This document shows, one piece after another, positions 6,745-13,132 of a DNA stretch of 15,224 nt. A model generated the notes under the pieces. The model was not told where the DNA came from, made no database searches, and worked only from the letters and a program-made list of their open reading frames with translations. The position numbers and the translations under genes are program-made. Numbering within the stretch: the first letter of the stretch is position 1; each line of letters starts with the position of its first letter. This DNA comes from JBAXPV01 sp037132075 (GTDB taxonomy: Bacteria; Bacteroidota; Bacteroidia; Bacteroidales; CAIXZF01), in NCBI GenBank assembly GCA_037132075.1, contig JBAXPV010000060.1, positions 1 to 15,224 of the forward strand, in the 5' to 3' direction.

Positions 6745-9357
6745 ATGACTTCCAAAGAAATACGTCAGAAATTCCTGGATTTTTTTCAGGAAAAAGAACA
6801 CCAGATCGTCCCCTCAGCACCCATGGTGGTCAAGAATGACCCTACCCTGATGTTCACCAATGCAGGGATGAATCAGTTTAAGGATTTTTTCCTGGGAAAC
6901 GCTGTTTCTCAATATCCACGCATCGCAAATACACAAAAGTGCTTACGCGTTAGTGGTAAACATAACGACCTCGAAGAAGTTGGCCACGATACATACCACC
7001 ATACTATGTTTGAGATGTTGGGGAACTGGTCATTTGGCAATTACTTCAAAGAAGAAGCAATCGCTTGGGGCTGGGAACTACTCACTGAACGCTTCGGTAT
7101 TGACAAAGACTGTTTGTATGTCACCGTTTTTGGCGGTGATACGGAAGACGGACTTCAGAAAGACCATGAATCCTATGACTTCTGGAAAGCATTCATCGCT
7201 GAGGACCGCATTCTTTCAGGCAGCAAAAAAGATAACTTCTGGGAAATGGGCGACAGCGGGCCTTGCGGACCTTGTTCAGAGATCCATGCCGATATCCGTT
7301 CAGCGGAAGAAAAAGCGAAAACACCTGGACATCTACTTGTCAATGAAGGACATCCGCAGGTCATAGAAATCTGGAATCTCGTTTTCATTGAATACAATCG
7401 CTTGTCGAATGGAACACTGATGCCTTTACCTGCAAAACATGTTGATACAGGAATGGGCTTCGAACGACTTTGTATGGTTTTACAAGGACGCCAATCCAAT
7501 TACGATACTGATGTTTTTCAGCCTCTCATCCAAAAACTGGCAAAAATGGCTGGCATGACGTATGGACAGGATGTTAGCTCCGACATAGCGATGCGCGTCA
7601 TCGCGGATCATTTAAGAGCGATCAGCTTCTCTATTGCTGACGGGCAGTTGCCTTCCAATGTAAGAGCAGGTTATGTCATTCGTCGTATTCTCAGGCGGGC
7701 AGTACGTTATGGCTATTCCTTTCTTAACTTCAGGGAGCCCTTTATCAACCAACTTGTTCCTATTCTCGTTGAGCAGATGGGTGACATCTTTACGGAATTA
7801 AAAGGCCAGAGAGACCTCATTATGAAAGTCATAGCCGAGGAAGAATCCAGCTTCCTGCGTACGCTCAGTACCGGTATTCTGCGTTTTGAGAATTATATGA
7901 ATAGTCATCCGGATCAAAAAGTCATGGATGGGAAATTTGCTTTCGACCTATTTGACACTTATGGTTTTCCTATCGATCTGACGCAGCTTATGGCAAGGGA
8001 AAACGGGGTGGACGTTGACATGGATGGCTTTCAAAAAGGCATGGAAGAACAGAAAAGCCGATCTCGCCATGCTGCAGAAGTTGATACAGGTGACTGGGTA
8101 GAATTAATCCCGATTAAAGAAACCATCTTCACAGGCTGGGACAGCATACAGGAAGAAATAAAGATCAGCCGATACCGACAGGTCAATGCCAAGGGAAAGA
8201 AAAGCTACCAGCTCGTCTTTGACCGGACCCCCTTTTATGGTGAAGCCGGTGGCCAGGTTGGTGATACAGGTATCATCCAAACGGTTCATGAGACGATCCC
8301 AATTATTGACACCGTGAAGGAAAATAACCTGATCATTCATATTGCCGAACAACTGCCAGAAGAGCCCGGCAGGACTTTCTTGGCCCTGATTGATCTTGAA
8401 AAAAGGAAAAGCATTGCCCGCAACCACAGCGCAACCCACCTGATGCACAAAGCCCTGCGGGAAGTGTTGGGAACTCATGTCGAGCAAAAAGGCTCTTTAG
8501 TCAATAGCGAGAGACTGCGGTTCGACTTCTCTCACTTTCAGAAAGTCAGTGATGAAGAGATCCGTGAAGTAGAACGGAAAGTCAACCGGATGATTCGTGA
8601 AGACATCGAGAGAGTTGAGATGCGCTCAGTGCCAATGGACGAAGCCCGTAACTTAGGAGCCATGGCGTTGTTTGGCGAGAAATACGGGGAAACGGTACGT
8701 GTGATCAAATTCGGAGACTCTCTTGAATTATGCGGAGGTACACATATTTTAAGTAGTGGCGAGATCGGGTTGTTCAAGATCGTTTCAGAAGGAGCCATTG
8801 CAGCAGGGATCCGAAGGATAGAGGCTGTCAGTGGAGAAGCTGCAGAACAAAGAGTCTATGACCAGGAAGACATTATTGATCATTTGAAGCAAATTTTCAA
8901 AGGCAGCAAAGACCTGGCCAGGTCTGTCACAACATTATCTGATGAAAACAGTGAGTTGCGAAAACAAATTCAGGAGATGAACCGCCAGAAGGCACTTGGA
9001 ATGAAAGAAGAACTTCGTGGTCAGCTGAAAGAGATAAAGGGCGTGAATTTCCTTGCATGCCAAGTCGATCTGGATACACAGGGAATTAAAGACCTGACTT
9101 TTGATCTGAAAGCTACGACTGAGAACCTATTCCTTGTATTGGGTTCAAACTATGACGGCAAGTCTAACCTTACAGTGGCCATCTCAGACAACTTAGTCGA
9201 AACAAAAGGACTTGATGCCGTGAAAATCATACGAGAACTGGCCAAAGACATCCAGGGCGGCGGTGGCGGTCAGGCAAATTATGCTACGGCAGGGGGCAAA
9301 AGGCCTGAAGGCCTTGAAACCGCGTTGAACAAAGCGATTGGTTTTCTTGAAAAATAA
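6745..9357 (+). CDS. alaS: Alanyl-tRNA synthetase
   Basis: An 870-residue class II synthetase that charges tRNA-Ala in the cytoplasm. The N-terminal catalytic domain is recognisable from TSKEIRQKFLDFF and MFTNAGMNQFKDFFLG through DTGMGFERL and the tRNA-recognition region. The editing domain carries the zinc ligands H561 and H565 (HSATH) and C663 and H667 (CGGTH), all present, so mischarged Ser/Gly-tRNA clearance should be intact. The C-terminal C-Ala/DHHA1 segment ends in a Gly-rich GGGGGQANYATAGG run. Length is normal and no frameshift was seen. The start is the first ATG after a -7 box, with the conserved N-terminus directly following. Confidence 0.98.
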   Translation: MTSKEIRQKFLDFFQEKEHQIVPSAPMVVKNDPTLMFTNAGMNQFKDFFLGNAVSQYPRIANTQKCLRVSGKHNDLEEVGHDTYHHTMFEMLGNWSFGNYFKEEAIAWGWELLTERFGIDKDCLYVTVFGGDTEDGLQKDHESYDFWKAFIAEDRILSGSKKDNFWEMGDSGPCGPCSEIHADIRSAEEKAKTPGHLLVNEGHPQVIEIWNLVFIEYNRLSNGTLMPLPAKHVDTGMGFERLCMVLQGRQSNYDTDVFQPLIQKLAKMAGMTYGQDVSSDIAMRVIADHLRAISFSIADGQLPSNVRAGYVIRRILRRAVRYGYSFLNFREPFINQLVPILVEQMGDIFTELKGQRDLIMKVIAEEESSFLRTLSTGILRFENYMNSHPDQKVMDGKFAFDLFDTYGFPIDLTQLMARENGVDVDMDGFQKGMEEQKSRSRHAAEVDTGDWVELIPIKETIFTGWDSIQEEIKISRYRQVNAKGKKSYQLVFDRTPFYGEAGGQVGDTGIIQTVHETIPIIDTVKENNLIIHIAEQLPEEPGRTFLALIDLEKRKSIARNHSATHLMHKALREVLGTHVEQKGSLVNSERLRFDFSHFQKVSDEEIREVERKVNRMIREDIERVEMRSVPMDEARNLGAMALFGEKYGETVRVIKFGDSLELCGGTHILSSGEIGLFKIVSEGAIAAGIRRIEAVSGEAAEQRVYDQEDIIDHLKQIFKGSKDLARSVTTLSDENSELRKQIQEMNRQKALGMKEELRGQLKEIKGVNFLACQVDLDTQGIKDLTFDLKATTENLFLVLGSNYDGKSNLTVAISDNLVETKGLDAVKIIRELAKDIQGGGGGQANYATAGGKRPEGLETALNKAIGFLEK

Positions 9358-9426
9358 ATAAAGAAAATGCATTCAGCCTAAACATTTTCCTTCTAAGCGT
9401 GTTCTAATTGGGAATTCAATGTCAGC

Positions 9427-10317
9427 ATGAAGGAAGCGCATTACTCTATAAAAGACCTGGAAAAGCTCACCGGAATTAAGGCTCATACCTTAAGAATCTG
9501 GGAGAAGCGTTATGGAATTTTGCAGCCTGAAAGAACGCCGACGAATATCCGCTATTATTCAGATTTCGATTTAAAAAAACTATTCAACATTGCCTTGTTA
9601 AATAAGCAAGGTTTTAAAATTTCTTTGCTTGCCAAGCTAAGCGACGAGACCTTAAATGAAAAAGTTGTCTCTTTGTCTCAAGCGGATACCAATGACAATC
9701 AGCAGTTAGATTCATTATTGTCAGCCATGGTTGAACTTGATGAAATCAAATTCGAGAAGTTATTGAGCAAAGCGATCATGAATCTTGGCTTTGAGGAAAC
9801 TCTTGTCAAGGTTATTCAGCCTTTGTTTGAAAAGGTAGGACTACTTTGGCAAACTGGTGCAGTAAATTCAGCCCAGGAACATTTTCTTTCGAATCTGATC
9901 CGGCAAAAAGTCATTGTAGCCATTGACGGGATCATGGTTAATTCAGTCCCTAATGCCAAAACCTTTTTCATGTTTTTAAGAGACGGGGAATGGCATGAGT
10001 TGGGTTTGCTGATCCTTGCTTATATCGTAAAAAAGTCAGGCCACAAGCTAGTCTATTTTGGTCAGTCTTTGCCCCTGGATTGTCTTTCTGAAGCCATCAA
10101 AAGTAACAATCCCGATTACCTTTTAACTTCCATCACTTCCAGCTTGCAAGTCACGCTCGCCTTTGATTTCATTCAAGAATTAGCGATGAAGTTCCCTGAG
10201 AAAGGGCTCTATATCACTGGTGCACAAATCAAGAATCAGCAAGTGGAATACCCTGATAATGTGAAAATCATCTTCTCAATTCCTGATTTTAAGTTGGAAT
10301 TGGTCTCCCTTTCCTGA
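9427..10317 (+). CDS. CarH/LitR-like MerR regulator with B12-binding domain
   Basis: A 296-residue protein. The MerR helix-turn-helix is at 6-45 (YSIKDLEKLTGIKAHTLRIW, then EKRYG and the wing around P39-R42). A helical B12-binding bundle spans about 95-170, and a cobalamin-binding Rossmann-like domain about 178-290. W141 with E151-H152 gives the Wx9EH motif that packs against adenosylcobalamin in CarH, and E188-W-H190-ELG193 gives the (D/E)xHxxG motif whose His is the lower cobalt ligand. CarH proteins are light-sensitive repressors. The residue after the Trp, His132 in the Thermus protein, is Q142 here, so the photochemistry may differ. The gene lies 69 bp after alaS with no clear promoter of its own, and before an ECF sigma gene. 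In flavobacteria similar pairs sit with carotenoid genes; none are visible here. Confidence 0.88.
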   Translation: MKEAHYSIKDLEKLTGIKAHTLRIWEKRYGILQPERTPTNIRYYSDFDLKKLFNIALLNKQGFKISLLAKLSDETLNEKVVSLSQADTNDNQQLDSLLSAMVELDEIKFEKLLSKAIMNLGFEETLVKVIQPLFEKVGLLWQTGAVNSAQEHFLSNLIRQKVIVAIDGIMVNSVPNAKTFFMFLRDGEWHELGLLILAYIVKKSGHKLVYFGQSLPLDCLSEAIKSNNPDYLLTSITSSLQVTLAFDFIQELAMKFPEKGLYITGAQIKNQQVEYPDNVKIIFSIPDFKLELVSLS

Positions 10318-10512
10318 TTTTTTCAATTTTTCTTTTTGTTCAACCAAGGCCTGAATCATCGGGAAGTTGTTGTATTTCAATATTTTCGCACTCTAATACT
10401 TAATTTTTGACCTAGCTCTTGTTTAACATTCATATATTTTTGTTCAATATTGTTTGTAAATATTTTAAATACTATTTATCTGTTTTTCTGATTGTTACAG
10501 TTTTTTATTATT

Positions 10513-10537
10513 TTTATTTAAACTTAATTTAAATAAA
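10513..10537. promoter_or_regulatory. Perfect 10-bp inverted repeat, candidate operator of the ECF sigma gene
   Basis: TTTATTTAAA (10513-10522) and TTTAAATAAA (10528-10537) are exact reverse complements separated by CTTAA. The repeat ends three bases before the -33 TTG at 10541, a good place for a regulator. The region is very AT-rich, which raises the chance of accidental symmetry. The adjacent B12-MerR protein is the obvious candidate ligand, by inference only. Confidence 0.4.
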
Positions 10538-10540
10538 GTG

Positions 10541-10570
10541 TTGAATCTTTAGAATCCCGCTTTATATTTG
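10541..10570 (+). promoter_or_regulatory. Bacteroidota-type promoter of the ECF sigma gene
   Basis: TTG at 10541-10543, a 19-bp gap and TATATTTG at 10563-10570 match the -33/-7 consensus. The predicted transcript starts near 10576, about 26 nt before the ATG at 10602. This rejects the in-frame TTG at 10581 as the start. Confidence 0.7.
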
Positions 10571-10601
10571 CTCAAGAAATTTGAACAAAAAATCTGATAC
10601 T

Positions 10602-11114
10602 ATGACAGCCATTGAATTTCAATACAAATTAACAGGTCTTAAAGACAACCTACAATATTTTGCTTATACCCTCACCTCAAACCAGGAAGATGCCAAGGAC
10701 CTGGTTCAGGATACATTTCTAAAGGCATTGCTAAACCGTGACAAATTTGAAGACGACAGCAATATGAAGGCATGGACATTTACCATCATGAAAAACACCT
10801 TTATCAATAACTATCGCAGGAATGTCAGGACAAATGCATTGATAGATACTACAGAAGATTTATATTTTCTTAACCTTCCCAAGGAAGCAGGCATTCCATC
10901 ACCGGAATCTCAGCTTTCTCTAAAAGATGTTCAAAAGACAGTGAAGAAGCTGGATGAAGATCAGCGCATTCCTTTTGAGATGCATACTGAAGGATATAAG
11001 TATAAAGAAATCGCCGACCATCTGCAGATTTCGATTGGGACTGTAAAAAGCCGAATCTTTTTTGGACGAAAGAAGATGATGGATAACCTTAGAGGTGTTC
11101 ATTTGACACAATAA
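10602..11114 (+). CDS. ECF-type RNA polymerase sigma factor
   Basis: A 170-residue sigma-70-family protein. Region 2 spans about 10-78 with QEDAKDLVQDTFLKALLNR (28-46) and the core-binding/-10 segment MKAWTFTIMKNTFINNYRR (55-73). Region 4 spans about 105-160 with the helix-turn-helix YKYKEIADHLQISIGTVKSR (132-151). There is no region 1.1 or region 3, and no extra C-terminal domain. It follows the CarH/LitR-like gene with 284 bp between, and a strong terminator closes its transcript. No anti-sigma gene is beside it, so control is likely transcriptional, plausibly by the neighbouring B12-MerR protein. In other taxa the partner sigma of LitR drives light-responsive genes; that role here is inference. 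Confidence 0.92.
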   Translation: MTAIEFQYKLTGLKDNLQYFAYTLTSNQEDAKDLVQDTFLKALLNRDKFEDDSNMKAWTFTIMKNTFINNYRRNVRTNALIDTTEDLYFLNLPKEAGIPSPESQLSLKDVQKTVKKLDEDQRIPFEMHTEGYKYKEIADHLQISIGTVKSRIFFGRKKMMDNLRGVHLTQ

Positions 11115-11126
11115 TCAATTTCTTTG

Positions 11127-11154
11127 AAGCCCGGCGATTTTCCGGGCTTTTTTT
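11127..11154 (+). terminator. Rho-independent terminator after the ECF sigma gene
   Basis: A perfect 8-bp stem AAGCCCGG (11127-11134) / CCGGGCTT (11142-11149) with a 7-nt loop, followed directly by a T run to 11154. It lies 13 bp after the sigma stop codon and separates that gene from the pterin operon. Confidence 0.9.
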
Positions 11155-11170
11155 GTATGGCTTAAATTTC

Positions 11171-11178
11171 TATCTTTG
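11171..11178 (+). promoter_or_regulatory. Bacteroidota-type -7 box of the pterin operon
   Basis: TATCTTTG matches TAnnTTTG, about 27 bp before the ATG at 11205. A TTTG at 11152-11155, in the terminator T run, is the nearest -33 candidate but its 15-bp spacing is short. Confidence 0.55.
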
Positions 11179-11204
11179 AGTTTTACAAACTATTGATCTC
11201 TACC

Positions 11205-11615
11205 ATGGTTTACATCACACGCCGTGAGCATTTTAATGCAGCCCACAGGCTTTTTCGACCTGATTACTCAGATGAAAAAAACAAGGACATCTTTGGGAAG
11301 TGTTCTAACCCAAACTGGCACGGACATAACTACACCTTGTGGGTAACAGTAAAGGGAGAATTAAATCCTGAGACAGGTTTTGTCGCCGATCTGAGAAGCC
11401 TGTCTGAATTGGTTCGTGAACGTATTCTTGACAAACTGGATCATAAAAACATCAATCTTGAAGTTGATTTCATGCAGGGGAAACTCGCATCAACTGAAAA
11501 CCTGGCAATTGCTATATGGAATGAACTCTCAAAATCAATAAGTGAGATTGGGGCCCAACTTCATTGTGTTAAAATAGAAGAAACTGAAAACAATTCCGTA
11601 GAATATTACGGCTAA
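11205..11615 (+). CDS. 6-pyruvoyl-tetrahydropterin synthase family enzyme, type II motif
   Basis: A 136-residue protein of the PTPS/QueD fold, acting on 7,8-dihydroneopterin triphosphate made by the next gene product. The zinc ligands are H14 (FNAAHRL) and H39 and H41 (HGHNY). The catalytic Cys is C33, and the D79-H80 pair and E125/E126 are the other conserved active-site residues. The motif is C33-SNPNW-HGH, i.e. Cx5HGH, which is the spacing of animal 6-pyruvoyl-tetrahydropterin synthase. QueD of the queuosine pathway has Cx3HGH. This favours pterin (biopterin-like) synthesis over 7-deazaguanine synthesis, although automated annotation would often say QueD. The start is the ATG at 11205, after a -7 box; an in-frame TTG at 11193 is less likely. 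It is 10 bp upstream of folE and probably co-transcribed. Confidence 0.85.
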   Translation: MVYITRREHFNAAHRLFRPDYSDEKNKDIFGKCSNPNWHGHNYTLWVTVKGELNPETGFVADLRSLSELVRERILDKLDHKNINLEVDFMQGKLASTENLAIAIWNELSKSISEIGAQLHCVKIEETENNSVEYYG

Positions 11616-11625
11616 ATACTGCCCT

Positions 11626-12267
11626 ATGAAAAAATCTGAACTGCAACAAATGCTCCAGGAGAATATGATGGATGGCTACCATAAGCTGGAGTTTTATAAT
11701 ACAGATAATATCGAAAAGCTTCAACAAAATTATCGTGAGATTATTGAATTGTTAGGAGAAGACGTCCACAGGGAAGGCCTGCAAGATACACCGGTGCGGG
11801 TGGCAAAAGCCATGTCATACCTAACCCATGGATATAATGTAGATCCTGAGAAAATTTTGCGCTCTGCTATGTTCCTGGAAGATTACCAGGAAATGGTTAT
11901 CGTGAAAGACATCGAAATTTATAGCATGTGCGAACATCATATGCTTCCATTCTTCGGAAAGGCTCATGTTGCCTATATCCCAAACCGTCATATCGTCGGC
12001 CTGAGCAAAATCCCCCGTATCGTGGATGCCTTTGCCCGCCGACTCCAGGTACAGGAACGACTGACAACACAAATCAAAGACTGTATTAACAACACATTAA
12101 AGCCTTTAGGCGTGGCCGTTGTCATTGAAGCCGTGCATATGTGCATGGCCATGCGTGGCATTCAAAAACAAAATTCTGTAACGACTACTTCTGATTTTAT
12201 CGGGGCTTTTACCGCCGAAAAAACCAGGGCAGAATTTATTCACCTCATCGGGTCACGCCTTCATTAA
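11626..12267 (+). CDS. folE: GTP cyclohydrolase I
   Basis: A 213-residue enzyme converting GTP to 7,8-dihydroneopterin triphosphate, the entry to folate and to biopterin-type cofactors. The zinc site is visible as C102 and H105 in MCEHHMLPFFGKAHVAYIP (101-119) and C173 in HMCMAMRG (171-178). H104 corresponds to the catalytic His of the E. coli enzyme. REGLQDTPVRVAKA (49-62) and KIPRIVDAFARRLQVQERLT (128-147) are also family-typical, as is the C-terminal RAEFIHLI. It is the classical type I, zinc-dependent form of normal length. It lies 10 bp after the PTPS gene, so both probably share one transcript; together they give 6-pyruvoyl-tetrahydropterin. A later reductase would be needed to reach biopterin and is not seen here. 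Confidence 0.97.
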   Translation: MKKSELQQMLQENMMDGYHKLEFYNTDNIEKLQQNYREIIELLGEDVHREGLQDTPVRVAKAMSYLTHGYNVDPEKILRSAMFLEDYQEMVIVKDIEIYSMCEHHMLPFFGKAHVAYIPNRHIVGLSKIPRIVDAFARRLQVQERLTTQIKDCINNTLKPLGVAVVIEAVHMCMAMRGIQKQNSVTTTSDFIGAFTAEKTRAEFIHLIGSRLH

Positions 12268-12289
12268 AATTATTTCCAAATTGTGGTTT

Positions 12290-12312
12290 TGCATACCATC
12301 TTAAGGTATGCA
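12290..12312. terminator. Stem-loop after folE, possible terminator
   Basis: TGCATACC (12290-12297) and GGTATGCA (12305-12312) form a perfect 8-bp stem with a 7-nt loop, 22 bp after the folE stop. No T run follows directly (GCGTTAATCTTTT comes next), so termination is plausible but not certain. Confidence 0.45.
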
Positions 12313-12343
12313 GCGTTAATCTTTTCCCAAAAAGGAAATTTAC

Positions 12344-12351
12344 TATCTTTG
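12344..12351 (+). promoter_or_regulatory. Bacteroidota-type -7 box of the Bax-inhibitor-1 gene
   Basis: TATCTTTG matches TAnnTTTG, with TTT at 12322-12324 in the -33 position at 19-bp spacing. The ATG is at 12391, giving a leader of about 35 nt that begins with a 14-bp palindrome. Confidence 0.6.
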
Positions 12352-12356
12352 CAAGC

Positions 12357-12370
12357 GCAAATTAATTTGC
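12357..12370. repeat. 14-bp perfect palindrome at the predicted transcript start
   Basis: GCAAATTAATTTGC at 12357-12370 is its own reverse complement. It sits at or just after the expected start site of the Bax-inhibitor-1 transcript. It could be an operator or form a small 5'-end hairpin (5-bp stem, TTAA loop) in the mRNA. Confidence 0.4.
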
Positions 12371-12390
12371 ATTAAAAAACATATTTAGCT

Positions 12391-13110
12391 ATGTATCAAG
12401 ACAATAAAGAAACCGCAATTTACTCAGGACAAAACGCAAGCCTCAGCCTTGCGAGAAATTTCATTGCCAGTGTCTTCTCCTGGATGTTCCTGGCACTTCT
12501 TCTGACTGCCGCTACTTCTGTATATTTTGCCAGCAGCAACCTATTGGGTTACCTTGTCAGTACCACCGGGATGACTACCCTTGGGTATGTGGTATTGTTT
12601 GCCCCGCTTGGACTGGTCCTTCTAATGTCAATGGGATTCCAGCGACTGAGTCTACCTGTTATCATCCTTTTATTCATTGCCTATTCTATCCTCATGGGCA
12701 TGAGCCTCAGTTTTATCTTCCTGGTATATTCTCTAGGTTCAATTTTTCTCACTTTTGCCATTACCGCCGGCATGTTCGGAATCATGGCCGTCACAGGTTA
12801 TACAACCAAGACCGATCTTACAAAGTTCGGCTCATTGATGTTTATGGGGCTGATTGGTATCGTAATTGCAAGCCTCGTGAATATGTTCATGCACAGTGGC
12901 ACCATGGATTACATCATCAGTTTTATCGGAGTTTTGGTTTTCACCGGGCTGACTGCTTATGATGTTCAGAAACTGAAACGTATCGGGAGCGGCGCTGAAT
13001 TCGGCACTGCCAATACCAAGAAACTTGTGATTATGGGCGCTTTAACCTTATACCTTGACTTTATTAATCTTTTCCTTTTTCTACTGCGTTTCTTCGGTGA
13101 TCGCAAGTAA
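12391..13110 (+). CDS. Bax inhibitor-1/YccA-family membrane protein
   Basis: A 239-residue inner-membrane protein with about seven hydrophobic helices (roughly 24-46, 62-82, 87-110, 113-136, 146-168, 174-189 and 209-234). The two acidic motifs of the family are present: FTGLTAYDVQKLK with D191, and LTLYLDFINLFLFLLR with D223. The latter is the C-terminal BI-1 signature. In the characterised Bacillus homologue the equivalent Asp pair senses pH and gates calcium leak; here the spacing is larger because of a longer loop. A polar N-terminus (1-20) has no signal peptide. The physiological role in bacteria is poorly defined. The gene has its own promoter-like box and is followed 22 bp later by fabD, with which it may be co-transcribed. 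Confidence 0.93.
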   Translation: MYQDNKETAIYSGQNASLSLARNFIASVFSWMFLALLLTAATSVYFASSNLLGYLVSTTGMTTLGYVVLFAPLGLVLLMSMGFQRLSLPVIILLFIAYSILMGMSLSFIFLVYSLGSIFLTFAITAGMFGIMAVTGYTTKTDLTKFGSLMFMGLIGIVIASLVNMFMHSGTMDYIISFIGVLVFTGLTAYDVQKLKRIGSGAEFGTANTKKLVIMGALTLYLDFINLFLFLLRFFGDRK

Positions 13111-13132
13111 TTAGCATCTCAAACTTTACTAT

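Noticed and set aside
8104..8487. Minus-strand open frame of 127 codons inside alaS
   Set aside because: It lies within the conserved alaS coding region, and its translation shows no recognisable domain.
9363..9389. GAAAATG/CATTTTC inverted repeat after alaS as a terminator
   Set aside because: The stem is 7 bp and AT-rich with a 13-nt loop and no T run; too weak to call.
10581..10601. TTG start for the sigma factor at 10581
   Set aside because: It lies only a few bases after the predicted transcript start; the ATG at 10602 gives the usual MTAIEF-type N-terminus and a normal leader.
11193..11204. TTG start for the PTPS gene at 11193
   Set aside because: The ATG at 11205 gives a normal PTPS N-terminus, and the leader from the -7 box is of ordinary length.
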